Below, piece after piece: positions 44,404 through 53,010 of a stretch of DNA of 64,000 bases. Every line of letters starts with the position of its first letter. Within the stretch, counting starts at the first letter, position 1. The position numbers were made by a program, and so were the translations under genes. Origin of the DNA: Alphaproteobacteria bacterium (GTDB lineage Bacteria > Pseudomonadota > Alphaproteobacteria > Acetobacterales > Acetobacteraceae). The stretch is taken from NCBI GenBank assembly GCA_016869715.1, contig VGDM01000001.1, positions 62,001 to 126,000 of the forward strand. Reading direction: 5' to 3'. The notes under the pieces were generated by a model. It did not search any database. It was given only the letters and a program-made list of their open reading frames with translations, and was not told the origin of the DNA.

Positions 44404-45501
44404 TCAGCCGAGGCGATGGTTAAAGCGGCGCAGCAACCATTCCTTGATCCATTCGCGCGTCGCCTCACTGATCACCGTGCCGGTGGCATAGGCTTTCTCG
44501 GCAGCCTCGCCCACCACCTCATCATATTCGCCAATCACCGTGCCGCGCTTTTCCTTGTATTCTGGATCGGCGAAAATGCGTGTGAAGGCAGTGCGATAAA
44601 GGTCTTGTACGCCGCGCGGCGTTTCGCGCGGCACCACGACGAATTTCTGCGCAGCAAAACCGGCGACGAAAAGCGTGCGATAGGCTTCCCAGGCCGGGCC
44701 GGATGGGTCCTGCCCCGTGGCCGCCTTCAGGAATTCGGGGAAGCTCGGCAAATCCGGGAAATTCGGGTCGCGCACAATGTCGCCAGCAGCATTCATGATG
44801 CCGTAGGAGAATAGCGGCACGGCCTTGCCTTCGCGCGCCAGCGGCAAAACCTGGCTCGTATAGGCTGAGGATGTCTGATAATCGATCGGCGTTTCACCAC
44901 GTTCAAAGGCAAGCCGCCCCTGGCCGCGGCCCTGCATGCCAAAGACGATCTGCACATTCAGGTTCATCAGCTCAAAGGCAAGCGCCGGCACGATATCAAG
45001 CGAGGTCGGGCCCTGGCTGCCGAATTTCAGCCCCTGCGCCGCCTGCAGCTTCGCCAGATCAGCGGGGCCACGCACGCCCAGTTCCGGGCGCACATACAAA
45101 ACACCACCCGTCGGGCTGGCCATCAGCACGCTCCAGGCGCGGTAGTCATAGCGCACGCGCGGATCGCCCATCAGGAAGGGGAATTGCGTTGAGCCACTGG
45201 TGCCCAGGATCGTCAGCCCATCAGGCCGCGTGCGCTGCGCGAATTGATTGGCGCCATTGATGCCGCCGCCGCCAGTGACATTGCGGATCACGACCGTGGG
45301 ATTGCCCGGCATATGCTTTTGCAGCATCGGCAAATGAAACCGCGCCCAAACATCCGAACCGCCACCCACAGCGAAGGGGATGATCCATTCAATGGTCTTG
45401 CCTGCCATATCCTGCGCGCGCGCAGTGCCTGTCGCGGCCAAGCCAAGGCCAAGCCCAGCAAGGGCGCGACGCGTGATTGGGAAATATGAAGCTTTGGTCA
45501 T
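44404..45501 (-). CDS. Bug-family periplasmic substrate-binding protein (TctC)
   Basis: A 365-residue exported protein with a twin-arginine-like signal (ITRRALAGLGLGLAATG) and cleavage near ARAQ. The Bug signature stretches are EWIIPFAVGGGSDVWAR, VVIRNVTGGGGINGAN and RTRPDGLTILG. Bug proteins bind carboxylates and related small acids and hand them to TctA/TctB. It is the first gene of a three-gene minus-strand operon (Bug - TctAB - PrpF). The ligand cannot be read from sequence. Confidence 0.9.
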   Translation of the reverse strand: MTKASYFPITRRALAGLGLGLAATGTARAQDMAGKTIEWIIPFAVGGGSDVWARFHLPMLQKHMPGNPTVVIRNVTGGGGINGANQFAQRTRPDGLTILGTSGSTQFPFLMGDPRVRYDYRAWSVLMASPTGGVLYVRPELGVRGPADLAKLQAAQGLKFGSQGPTSLDIVPALAFELMNLNVQIVFGMQGRGQGRLAFERGETPIDYQTSSAYTSQVLPLAREGKAVPLFSYGIMNAAGDIVRDPNFPDLPSFPEFLKAATGQDPSGPAWEAYRTLFVAGFAAQKFVVVPRETPRGVQDLYRTAFTRIFADPEYKEKRGTVIGEYDEVVGEAAEKAYATGTVISEATREWIKEWLLRRFNHRLG

Positions 45502-45621
45502 TAATCCCTCCCCGAATTAATTTTCGTATCTCATAAAACAGAAGCGGGGGGCATGGAACCAGCAAAATCGCGCTTTGCATGTGCCGCTTTCGGATCGGCG
45601 CGCCCCCTGTTATGGATTGCC

Positions 45622-46593
45622 ATGCCCGTTTCGCTCTGCACCATCGCCCCGGCCGAGGCCGATATTCGGCTCGATCGCTGGTTTCATCGGCACTACCCAA
45701 ACCTGACCCAAGGGGCGCTGCAAAAAATGCTTCGCACCGGGCAAATCCGGCTAGATGGGGCGCGCGTCGAAGCCAATGCGCGGCTCAAGCCCGGCCAGCA
45801 ATTGCGCATCCCGCCCATGCCGGCGGAAGCGTCCAAACCGCCTTCAGCCCGGCCGGTGTCAGACCGGGATGCGGCTGCGCTTGAACGCATGGTGATCTAC
45901 CGTGATGCCTCGGTGATTGCGATTGATAAGCCCCAGGGCCTGCCGGTGCAGGGGGGGCCAGGCATTATCCGCCATGTGGATGGCATGCTGGATGCGCTCC
46001 GCTTTGGTTATGAAGAACGCCCGCGCCTCGTGCATCGGCTGGACAAGGACACATCGGGCGTTCTGATCCTGTGCCGCACCGCGGCCGCGGCTTCCCGCTT
46101 GGCCGCCGCCTTTCGCGGCCGCGATGCCGAGAAAACCTATTGGGCCGTGGTGATTGGCCGCCCGCATCCGCTGGAAGGCCGCATTGACCTGCCGCTTGCG
46201 AAGCTTGGCGGGCAGCGCGGCGAACGCGTAGCCGGGGTCGCCGATGGTGAAGGCACGCGCGCCGTCACGCTTTATCGCGTGGTGGATTCAGCGCAGCGCC
46301 AGGCAGCGATGCTGGAATTGCGCCCGTTGACGGGCCGCACCCATCAACTCCGCGTGCATTGCGCCGAGGCATTGCGCTGCCCGATCATGGGTGATGGCAA
46401 ATATGGCGGGCAGGCCGCGCATCTGGAAGGTTTCGGCAATACGCTCCATCTGCATGCACGGGCCCTGCGGCTGCCACATCCGGAAGGTGGTATGCTGGAA
46501 CTCGCCGCGCCCTTGCCGGCGCATATGAAGGAGACCTTTGGCTTGCTCGGTTTTGATCGCCCGAAAACCCCGCCATGTCGGCATCTGCGCTGA
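45622..46593 (+). CDS. RluC/RluD-family 23S rRNA pseudouridine synthase
   Basis: About 323 residues from ATG 45622 (MPVSLCTIAPAEADIRLDRW); the frame is open to 45553 and the start is not certain. An S4 RNA-binding domain (DIRLDRWFHRHYPNLTQG, IRLDGARVEANA) precedes the catalytic domain with the active-site Asp in HRLDKDTSGVLILCR and the GRTHQLRVHC motif. It converts specific uridines of 23S rRNA to pseudouridine. The likely subfamily is RluC. Its 3' end overlaps the next gene by 19 bases. Confidence 0.9.
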   Translation: MPVSLCTIAPAEADIRLDRWFHRHYPNLTQGALQKMLRTGQIRLDGARVEANARLKPGQQLRIPPMPAEASKPPSARPVSDRDAAALERMVIYRDASVIAIDKPQGLPVQGGPGIIRHVDGMLDALRFGYEERPRLVHRLDKDTSGVLILCRTAAAASRLAAAFRGRDAEKTYWAVVIGRPHPLEGRIDLPLAKLGGQRGERVAGVADGEGTRAVTLYRVVDSAQRQAAMLELRPLTGRTHQLRVHCAEALRCPIMGDGKYGGQAAHLEGFGNTLHLHARALRLPHPEGGMLELAAPLPAHMKETFGLLGFDRPKTPPCRHLR

Positions 46594-48854
46594 AGCCCGC
46601 GCGGCGCTGGCCGCGCTATGTCGCGGGCGCATTTGCGCTGCTGTTCGTGGTGCTGCTTGGCGGCGTTTTCGCATTGCGCGCCGCTTTGGAATCCGGCCGC
46701 TTGACACCGCGCATCCAGGCCGAAATTGAAAATGCCACCGGCTATCGCGCCAGTATTGGCGGGATTGGGCTGGCGCTGGGGCTGATCCCCAAGCTTGAAT
46801 TGCGCGATGTCACGCTGAGCACACCGGGTGGTACTGCACCAGGGCTGGTAGCGCCCCGGCTGGCGGCGACCGTTTCGCTTTTCTCCCTGATCTCCGACGG
46901 CATGGAAATTCCGCATGTGGAAGCGGATGGGCTGAAGCTTAGTCTTGATCCCGCGCTTTGGGCGCGGCCCGCTGCCGACAAACCCGCGCGCGAGGCCGGC
47001 GCCGCCCCCGCGCCGCAACGGCAGGCTGGCACGCTACCGCGCATCGGGCTGGTAAGCCTGCGTGATGCGCATATTATTCTGGCTGGCGGGCGAGATATCG
47101 AGATCCCATCCCTTGCCCTCCACAATATCAGCGCTGCCCGTGCGAGTGATTTGGCCGCCGAATGGCGCTCCCAGGGCATTACCTTCACGCTCGCTGGGCA
47201 GGCCGGGCCTTTGCTGGGCAGGGCGCCGGGCAAGCTGCCGCCGCTTGGCACGCTGACCTTTAAGGCCGGCGCGGGTGATCTTGGCTGGCTTTTGCCGGGG
47301 CTCAGGCTTGATGCGCTCGACATGATCGCCCCACCGGAGGGCGAGGCGAAGCTCAGCGGCAGCTTCACCCGCGCCGGCAATGCGATAAGGCTTGAGGCAA
47401 GCCTTGGCGAGATCGGCAAGCTGTTGCAAGGCGCCGAGGCGCCGCTGCCGATCGAAGCGCGGCTTGTGGCGGGTGCTGCCAGCCTGATGCTGCAAGGCCG
47501 CGTGGCCCGCCCGCGCGATTTGGCGGATGGGCAATTCGACCTGACCTTGGATGCGCTAGATGCCGCCGGGCTGACCGGCTTTACCGCCCTGCCGCCTGGC
47601 TTGCGCGGATCGGCGCGGCTGGAATGGCGCGATGCGCAGAATATCAGCCTGCCGCGCCTACAAGTCACCAGCCCGGCTTTGGTCGGCACTGCGGCGCTGA
47701 CCTTGGCGCTTGCGGATCGGCCGAGCCTTGCCGGGCGGATTGATGTGACGCGGCTTGATCTGGATGCGCTATCGGGGGCGCCCGCACCAAGCACCGCGCG
47801 CCCGGCACCTGCGGCCCCGGCGCCTGCGGGGGATGGGCGCGTTATTCCGGATATTGCCGTGCCGGTTGCAGCCCTGAATGCGCTGGATGCGGAATTGGCG
47901 CTTGCCTTGCGCGGCGTCACTTCCGCCAGCCTGCCACAGGTGGCGGTGCAGACGAATCTTCGCCTCAGGAATGGCGCGCTGACGCTGGCACCCTTTGCCC
48001 TGACCATTCCCGCCGGGCGGCTTTCCGGGCAGGTCACGGTGAATGCGGCAGCAAACCCGGCGCAATTCGGCCTCAGGCTGCGTTCGGAAGGCGCGGGGCT
48101 TGACCTTGCGGCACTCAGTGGCGCGCTGGATGGGCTTGGCCTGCGTGGGCGCGGCGATATTGCCGCCGATCTACGCGGCACGGGCGCCTCAACGCGCGCC
48201 ATCGCCGCCAGCCTGAATGGCGATATGGGCCTCGCCCTGGTCAATGCCCGGCTGGAACAGGGCGCTGCCTTGGATGCTCTTGGCGCCATGCTTGCGCTGC
48301 TATCGCCCACGTCACAAAGGCTGGGCGCGGTGGAACTCCGCTGCGTTGCGCTGGCCTTTGGCGCTGAACAGGGCATGGCGGAAAGCCGCGCGCTTTTCAT
48401 GGATAGCGCCATTGGCCAGTTCAATGGTCAGGCGGGCATCAATCTGCGCGATGAAAGCCTGAATGGGCGGCTCAATACCAATCTGCGCGTCTTTGGCCTT
48501 GGGCTGCGCGCGCCGGTCAATCTGGGCGGCAAGCTGGCGGCGCCGCGTATTGGTGCCCTGCCCGGCGCGGCGCTGGGCCAGAACGCCGCCGGCTTGCTGG
48601 CCGATACGCTCATGGGGCGCGTTGTGACCGATCCTTTGGGCAATCTGCTGGGCGGGTCTGGCCGCAATGCGGAAGCGGACTGCGCCGAGCCCCTGCGCAT
48701 CGCACGCCTTGGTGCAGATGGCCCGGCACCAACACCGCGCGCTGCACCGGAAGCAGCGCAGGAGGCGCCTCGGCCAAGCGTGCCGGCCTTGCCATCACCG
48801 GTGCAGGATGTGCTGCGCGGCCTTGGCGGGATTTTGGGGGGTGGGCGGCGCTGA
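46575..48854 (+). CDS. AsmA-family inner-membrane protein
   Basis: 759 residues: one N-terminal membrane anchor (about 15-37), then a large periplasmic part with the AsmA features GYRASIGGIGLALGLIPKLELRDVTLS, several short beta-strand repeats, and a Pro/Ala-rich linker (STARPAPAAPAPAGDG). Further on are a second AsmA-like domain (about residues 540-690, with LRGTGASTRAIAASLNGDMG) and a low-complexity tail. AsmA relatives form long bridge-like structures for phospholipid traffic between membranes. It overlaps the pseudouridine synthase by 19 bp. A long frame on the other strand is an antisense shadow. Confidence 0.88.
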   Translation: MSASALKPARRWPRYVAGAFALLFVVLLGGVFALRAALESGRLTPRIQAEIENATGYRASIGGIGLALGLIPKLELRDVTLSTPGGTAPGLVAPRLAATVSLFSLISDGMEIPHVEADGLKLSLDPALWARPAADKPAREAGAAPAPQRQAGTLPRIGLVSLRDAHIILAGGRDIEIPSLALHNISAARASDLAAEWRSQGITFTLAGQAGPLLGRAPGKLPPLGTLTFKAGAGDLGWLLPGLRLDALDMIAPPEGEAKLSGSFTRAGNAIRLEASLGEIGKLLQGAEAPLPIEARLVAGAASLMLQGRVARPRDLADGQFDLTLDALDAAGLTGFTALPPGLRGSARLEWRDAQNISLPRLQVTSPALVGTAALTLALADRPSLAGRIDVTRLDLDALSGAPAPSTARPAPAAPAPAGDGRVIPDIAVPVAALNALDAELALALRGVTSASLPQVAVQTNLRLRNGALTLAPFALTIPAGRLSGQVTVNAAANPAQFGLRLRSEGAGLDLAALSGALDGLGLRGRGDIAADLRGTGASTRAIAASLNGDMGLALVNARLEQGAALDALGAMLALLSPTSQRLGAVELRCVALAFGAEQGMAESRALFMDSAIGQFNGQAGINLRDESLNGRLNTNLRVFGLGLRAPVNLGGKLAAPRIGALPGAALGQNAAGLLADTLMGRVVTDPLGNLLGGSGRNAEADCAEPLRIARLGADGPAPTPRAAPEAAQEAPRPSVPALPSPVQDVLRGLGGILGGGRR

Positions 48855-48866
48855 GTGGTGGGCGTT

Positions 48867-49283
48867 TCAGCCTTCCACCTCATCCAGCGATAGCCCGAGC
48901 GCTTCCAACCCTTCTTCCAACATATCGCCGAGCATTTCGATGCCCAGCAAATACCCCGCCGGGTCGCGCATATTGCGTTCCCGCGCCAGGTTGCGCGCTT
49001 CTTCCCAATCATCCGCCTCATAATCGCCGCGGCCAATCCAGGCGAGCGCAATCAGGGAAGCCTGTTCATCCTCATTCAATTCGCCGATGAAGGCGCGCAA
49101 AGCATCCTCATCTATGTTTTCACCATCTTCGGCGTCGAGGCCTTCCTCATCCGAATCCGCGCGAGAGATGGTGCCGCTTTCCTCACCTTCCTGGACGGCG
49201 CGCGCCGCATCCACAATGGCGGCGACCGATTCCAGGCTGATGCCCAGATCGAAATCCTCATCCTCGTTATCACGTGCGGCCAT
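48867..49283 (-). CDS. DUF3775 acidic protein
   Basis: A 138-residue strongly acidic soluble protein (Asp/Glu-rich, especially residues 1-80). The conserved-looking segment ELNEDEQASLIALAWIGRGD followed by DDWEEARNLA is typical of DUF3775 proteins from alphaproteobacteria. The function is unknown. It is the last gene of a minus-strand set with the WD40 protein and CobW (gap 68 bp). There are no Cys, so it is not an obvious metal-binding protein, although the acidic side chains could bind cations. Confidence 0.75.
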   Translation of the reverse strand: MAARDNEDEDFDLGISLESVAAIVDAARAVQEGEESGTISRADSDEEGLDAEDGENIDEDALRAFIGELNEDEQASLIALAWIGRGDYEADDWEEARNLARERNMRDPAGYLLGIEMLGDMLEEGLEALGLSLDEVEG

Positions 49284-49351
49284 GCTGCTTCTCCGGTCTC
49301 AAGAGACGCGAACTCAAGCACAGGGCCGCGGGGCTTTTCCAGCCCCGGCTT

Positions 49352-50377
49352 TCAGCGGCGTGAAAGATCCACGAGGCCGGCAAAACCTTCTTCCGTGCCG
49401 ATGCCGAGATGCGTGCCGGAATCGCTCCAGGCCAGGGCGGAAACCGCTCCGCGCCCTGGTGCGGCCACAGGGACAATGCGCCCGCTGGCAACCTCGGCGA
49501 TCAGCACCAGCCCATCATTGAAACCGGCCGCCACTACTTCCTGCTGCGGATGGCAGGCAACCGCGCTGCATAGCGCCTGATCACCGCCCGCGAGTTCTGT
49601 CGGCGCCTTGCCCATCGGCCCGCCGCCAAAAAACGGCCACAACACCACGCAATCCGCGCCGGAAGTTGCGAGCCAACGCCCCTTCGCCGTGAAGGACAGC
49701 GATTTCGTCTTCGCCGGATAGCCCGCCATGCGCATATGCTGCCCATCCGTAAGCCGCCAGCCATGCAAAGTATTCTCCTGCATGGAGGTCACAACATGCG
49801 TGCCTTCCGGGCTGAAAATAATGCCCGTATGGCTGCCCTTCCATTCCAGCGCGCGCGGCTTGTCTTCTTTTGCCGCAACAAACCAAAGCGACGCACCATT
49901 GTAATGGCTGGCCGCGATGCGCTTACCCTTGTCATCAAAGGCAATGCCCGTGACCGATGTTGGATGCGCGAGTGATTTGATCACAGCCCCCGCGCCATCC
50001 AGCAAATGCACGGCCTTGCCAACCACGGCAGCGCGCAGCCCGCTTTCATGCGCGGCGACATGCTCCACCCACCTCCTGCCATAACGCACCAATTCGGTGA
50101 CAGCGCCATCAGCGCCAAGGCGCATCAGCCGCCCATCATCGCCGCCTGAGATCACGCCATCCTTGGCATCGGCACACAGCGACAGCACCGCGCCCTGATG
50201 CACTTCATGCCGTGCCCAAGCATCCTGCGGGGTAGCAAGATTCGCCTGATGCAAGACGCCATCGCTGGTGCTGAAGCTGCATGTCTTGCCGTCATGCCCG
50301 AAAGCAAGCCCTACCACCCAGGCGCCGAGGTTTTGCGAAACGCCGCGGCTATCAAGCAAATAATCAGCACCACTCAT
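49352..50377 (-). CDS. WD40 beta-propeller protein partnered with CobW
   Basis: 341 residues from an ATG at 50377 that overlaps the CobW stop (ATGA); the frame extending to 50395 is not needed. Seven or so WD40-type blades are visible (for example [67 protein letters not shown]). There is no signal peptide, so it is cytoplasmic. It would be a protein-protein platform. The coupling to a metal-chaperone GTPase suggests it helps that GTPase or its client; the actual role is unknown. It is distinct from the decayed WD40 gene at 29598. Confidence 0.82.
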   Translation of the reverse strand: MSGADYLLDSRGVSQNLGAWVVGLAFGHDGKTCSFSTSDGVLHQANLATPQDAWARHEVHQGAVLSLCADAKDGVISGGDDGRLMRLGADGAVTELVRYGRRWVEHVAAHESGLRAAVVGKAVHLLDGAGAVIKSLAHPTSVTGIAFDDKGKRIAASHYNGASLWFVAAKEDKPRALEWKGSHTGIIFSPEGTHVVTSMQENTLHGWRLTDGQHMRMAGYPAKTKSLSFTAKGRWLATSGADCVVLWPFFGGGPMGKAPTELAGGDQALCSAVACHPQQEVVAAGFNDGLVLIAEVASGRIVPVAAPGRGAVSALAWSDSGTHLGIGTEEGFAGLVDLSRR

Positions 50378-51405
50378 GCTTCGGGCGGGCTCCAACGCGC
50401 GATTTCGGCATTGATCTTCGCCTCATCCTCACCGGCCTGGCAGGCTTCAAAACCGCGCCGCAGCCAGGGGCGATTCAAATCGCGCCCGATGAACACCAGT
50501 TTCGAGCGGCGCGGATCGCCTTCCTTCCAGGGGCCGACGAAATCACCATCGGCAATCATATGCACCGCCTGAAACGCGAAACGGCGATCATCGCCCTGAT
50601 AAGCCAAAATACCTTTAGTACGCAGTAAATCCTGCCCTTTGCTGGACAGCACCTGCGTGATCCAAGCGTTGAAACGCTCCGCATCAATCGGGCGGTCCAA
50701 TTCGAAGGAAACGCTGTTCACTTCCGAATCATGTTCGTGATTATCCTCGCCCGAGAGGAATTCCGGCTCACGTTCCAGAATGCGTTCCAGGTTAAAGGCA
50801 TCACGCCCGATCACGGCATTGATCGGCACATCGGATTTCGTCGTACGGCGGATTTCGGCATAGGGGTTGATGGCGCGGATGCGCTTTTCAACTTCTGCCG
50901 CTTCGGCTTCGCTCACCAAATCCATCTTGTTCAGCACAATGATATCGGCGAAAGCGATCTGTTCCTGCGCTTCGGCGGAATCCGCAAGGCGCGCCGGCAG
51001 ATGCTTGGCATCTACCACGGTCACGATCGCATCCAGTTTGGTTGTGCGCTTCACATCATCATCAACAAAGAAGGTCTGCGCCACCGGGGCCGGGTCAGCC
51101 AAGCCCGTGGTTTCCACAATAATGCCATCGAACTTGTCGCGCCGCTTCATCAGCCCGCTCAGGATACGGATCAAATCACCGCGCACCGTGCAGCAGATGC
51201 AGCCATTGTTCATCTCAAACACTTCTTCATCGGCATCCACCACCAGGTCGTTATCCACGCCCAATTCGCCGAATTCATTGATCACGATGGCAAACTTCTG
51301 GCCATGATTTTCGGTCAGGATGCGGTTCAGCAGCGTCGTTTTGCCGGCACCAAGATAGCCGGTCAGCACGGTCACGGGCACGGGCGCGCGGGCAGTATTG
51401 CTCAC
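50374..51405 (-). CDS. CobW/COG0523-family GTPase metallochaperone
   Basis: A 343-residue G3E GTPase from a GTG at 51405 with GGAGAA upstream. Walker A is GYLGAGKTT, the family CxCC metal site is [13 protein letters not shown], the GTPase motifs are [10 protein letters not shown] and VLNKMDLV, and a His/Glu-rich stretch (EDNHEHDSE) precedes the CobW C-terminal domain. Such proteins deliver Zn2+, Co2+ or Fe to target enzymes. No Zur-type box was recognised upstream, and no obvious client enzyme is adjacent. It forms an operon with a WD40 protein. Confidence 0.9.
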   Translation of the reverse strand: MSNTARAPVPVTVLTGYLGAGKTTLLNRILTENHGQKFAIVINEFGELGVDNDLVVDADEEVFEMNNGCICCTVRGDLIRILSGLMKRRDKFDGIIVETTGLADPAPVAQTFFVDDDVKRTTKLDAIVTVVDAKHLPARLADSAEAQEQIAFADIIVLNKMDLVSEAEAAEVEKRIRAINPYAEIRRTTKSDVPINAVIGRDAFNLERILEREPEFLSGEDNHEHDSEVNSVSFELDRPIDAERFNAWITQVLSSKGQDLLRTKGILAYQGDDRRFAFQAVHMIADGDFVGPWKEGDPRRSKLVFIGRDLNRPWLRRGFEACQAGEDEAKINAEIARWSPPEA

Positions 51406-51485
51406 CTGGGTTTCTCCATCAGCAAGGTTTGACGCCCTATATGGGGCCAAGCCGGGCAGAGGTCACCCTGCCCGGTAGTATCATC

Positions 51486-51542
51486 GTTTGGTCGCATTTT
51501 CCGAGTCGCCATGTGAGTCCACATGGCTTGAAAATGCTCGGC
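51486..51542 (+). repeat. Palindromic intergenic element, copy 1
   Basis: 57 bp. The outer arms are GCATTTTC (51494-51501) and GAAAATGC (51530-51537). The inner arms are GCCATGTG (51508-51515) and CACATGGC (51520-51527) with loop AGTC. An uneven internal loop (CGAGTC versus TT) gives it a direction. It starts with GTTTGGTCGC and ends directly at the aminotransferase stop codon (51543). An inverted copy with compensating stem changes lies upstream of the same gene at 52891-52947. A REP-like or structured RNA element is possible. Confidence 0.85.
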
Positions 51543-52874
51543 TCACGCCGCTTCCGCCGTAATCGCTTCAGCGAGCGTGCCGATCAGCCTGTCCACATGC
51601 GGCTTTTCGCAAATCAGCGGCGGCGACATGGCAATGATATCGGCCGTCACGCGGATCAACACGCCTTCATCAAAGCAGCGGCGGAAGACATCCAAGGCGC
51701 GCTGCGTCGGCTTGCCGGGGCGCGGCGCCAATTCCACCGCGCCAATCAGCCCGACATCGCGGATATCAATCACATTCGGCAAACCTTTGAGCGAATGCAC
51801 CGCATCCTGCCAATAAGGCTCCAAGGTGCGGGCGCGGCCGGGCAAATCCTCAGCGCGATGCAGCTCGAGCGTGGCAATGGCCGCCGCGGCGGCCAAAGGA
51901 TGCCCGGAATAGGTATAGCCGTGGAAGAATTCGATCCCCGCGTTCGTGCCAGTCACGATGGCATCATAGATGTCGTTCTTCACCGCAACCGCGCCCATCG
52001 GCACGGCGGCATTCGTCAGCCCCTTCGCCATCGTCATGATATCGGGGGTGACGCCCAGGCGTTCCGCGCCGAAATCGGCACCAAGTCGCCCGAAGCCAGT
52101 AATCACCTCATCGAAAATCAGCAGAATGCCATGCTTGGTGCAGATATCACGGAGCCGCTTGAGGTAGCCCGCCGGCGGCACCAGCACACCAGTTGACCCC
52201 GCCACGGGTTCGACCATGACGGCGGCAATGGTCTCGGCGCCATGCAAAGCCACCAGGTTTTCCAGTACATCGGCCAATTCGGCGCCATGCGGCGGTTCAC
52301 CCCGGCAATAGGCGTTCTTGGCCGGCAAATGCGTATGCGGCAGATGGTCCACATAAGGCAGCAGCGCGCCGAATTGCTTGCGATTAGGCCCGATGCCGCC
52401 CACCGACATGCCGCCGAACCCAACGCCATGATAGCCGCGTTCGCGGCCGATCAGCCGCACCCGAGAACTCTCCCCCCGCGCCTTATGATAGGCCAGCGCG
52501 ATTTTCAGTGCCGTATCCGCGGCTTCACTGCCCGAATTGGTGAAGAAAACCCGGTCCAGACCGTCCGGCGTCATATCCGCCACGCGTGCCGCGGCTTCAA
52601 AGGCGATGGGGTGGCCAAGCTGGAAGGCGGGCGCGAAATCCATGATGGCGGCTTGCTTTTGGATCGCCTCCACAATTTCCCGCCGGCCATGCCCGGCATT
52701 GCAGCACCAAAGGCCAGAGGTACCGTCCAGAATCTCCCGCCCTTCCGGCGTGTAGTAATGCATGCCCTCAGCGCGGGCGAGCATGCGCGGGCGGTCCTTG
52801 AAATACTTATTGTCCGAATAGGGCATCCAGAACGCGTCAAGATTATTCGGGCGCGGCACATTGATTTCATTCAT
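51543..52874 (-). CDS. Class III PLP-dependent aminotransferase (omega-aminotransferase type)
   Basis: 443 residues. Family signatures are the LLIFDEVITGFGRLG loop with the PLP-binding Asp, the Schiff-base Lys in MTMAKGLTNAAVPMG, and the substrate-domain stretch GLWCCNAGHGRREI. It transfers an omega-amino group (for example from beta-alanine or a diamine) to pyruvate or another oxoacid in the cytoplasm. GGAG lies 8 bases before the ATG. The gene is flanked exactly by two inverted copies of a palindromic element, one ending at its stop and one in its leader. Neighbouring CoA ligase and amidase genes suggest nitrogen-compound catabolism. Confidence 0.88.
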   Translation of the reverse strand: MNEINVPRPNNLDAFWMPYSDNKYFKDRPRMLARAEGMHYYTPEGREILDGTSGLWCCNAGHGRREIVEAIQKQAAIMDFAPAFQLGHPIAFEAAARVADMTPDGLDRVFFTNSGSEAADTALKIALAYHKARGESSRVRLIGRERGYHGVGFGGMSVGGIGPNRKQFGALLPYVDHLPHTHLPAKNAYCRGEPPHGAELADVLENLVALHGAETIAAVMVEPVAGSTGVLVPPAGYLKRLRDICTKHGILLIFDEVITGFGRLGADFGAERLGVTPDIMTMAKGLTNAAVPMGAVAVKNDIYDAIVTGTNAGIEFFHGYTYSGHPLAAAAAIATLELHRAEDLPGRARTLEPYWQDAVHSLKGLPNVIDIRDVGLIGAVELAPRPGKPTQRALDVFRRCFDEGVLIRVTADIIAMSPPLICEKPHVDRLIGTLAEAITAEAA

Positions 52875-52890
52875 CGGGGTATCTCCGGGC

Positions 52891-52947
52891 GCTGAGCATT
52901 TTCAAGCCAAGTAGCGTTACTTGGCGGCTCGGAAAATGCGATCAAAC
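52891..52947 (-). repeat. Palindromic intergenic element, copy 2 (inverted relative to copy 1)
   Basis: 57 bp in the leader of the aminotransferase gene, just upstream of its ribosome-binding site. Read on the minus strand it aligns end to end with copy 1: outer arms GCATTTTC/GAAAATGC are identical, and the inner arms are GCCAAGTA/TACTTGGC with loop ACGC. Two stem pairs differ from copy 1 on both sides (T:A to A:T and G:C to A:T), preserving pairing. Confidence 0.85.
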
Positions 52948-53010
52948 TTAGGCTCTTGACCGATACAAACACCCACTGCCGTGCGGGGGCAAGCGGGGGA
53001 TTTTTCAGCC

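Noticed and set aside
46742-48424. 560-codon open frame on the minus strand inside the AsmA gene
   Set aside because: Its protein is compositional (Ser/Ala/Pro/Arg) with no family motif, and it mirrors the wobble pattern of the AsmA gene. It is an antisense shadow of GC-rich coding sequence.
51486-52947. Insertion-sequence terminal inverted repeats around the aminotransferase gene
   Set aside because: The repeats are self-palindromic hairpins with compensatory changes, there is no transposase, and no target-site duplication was seen.
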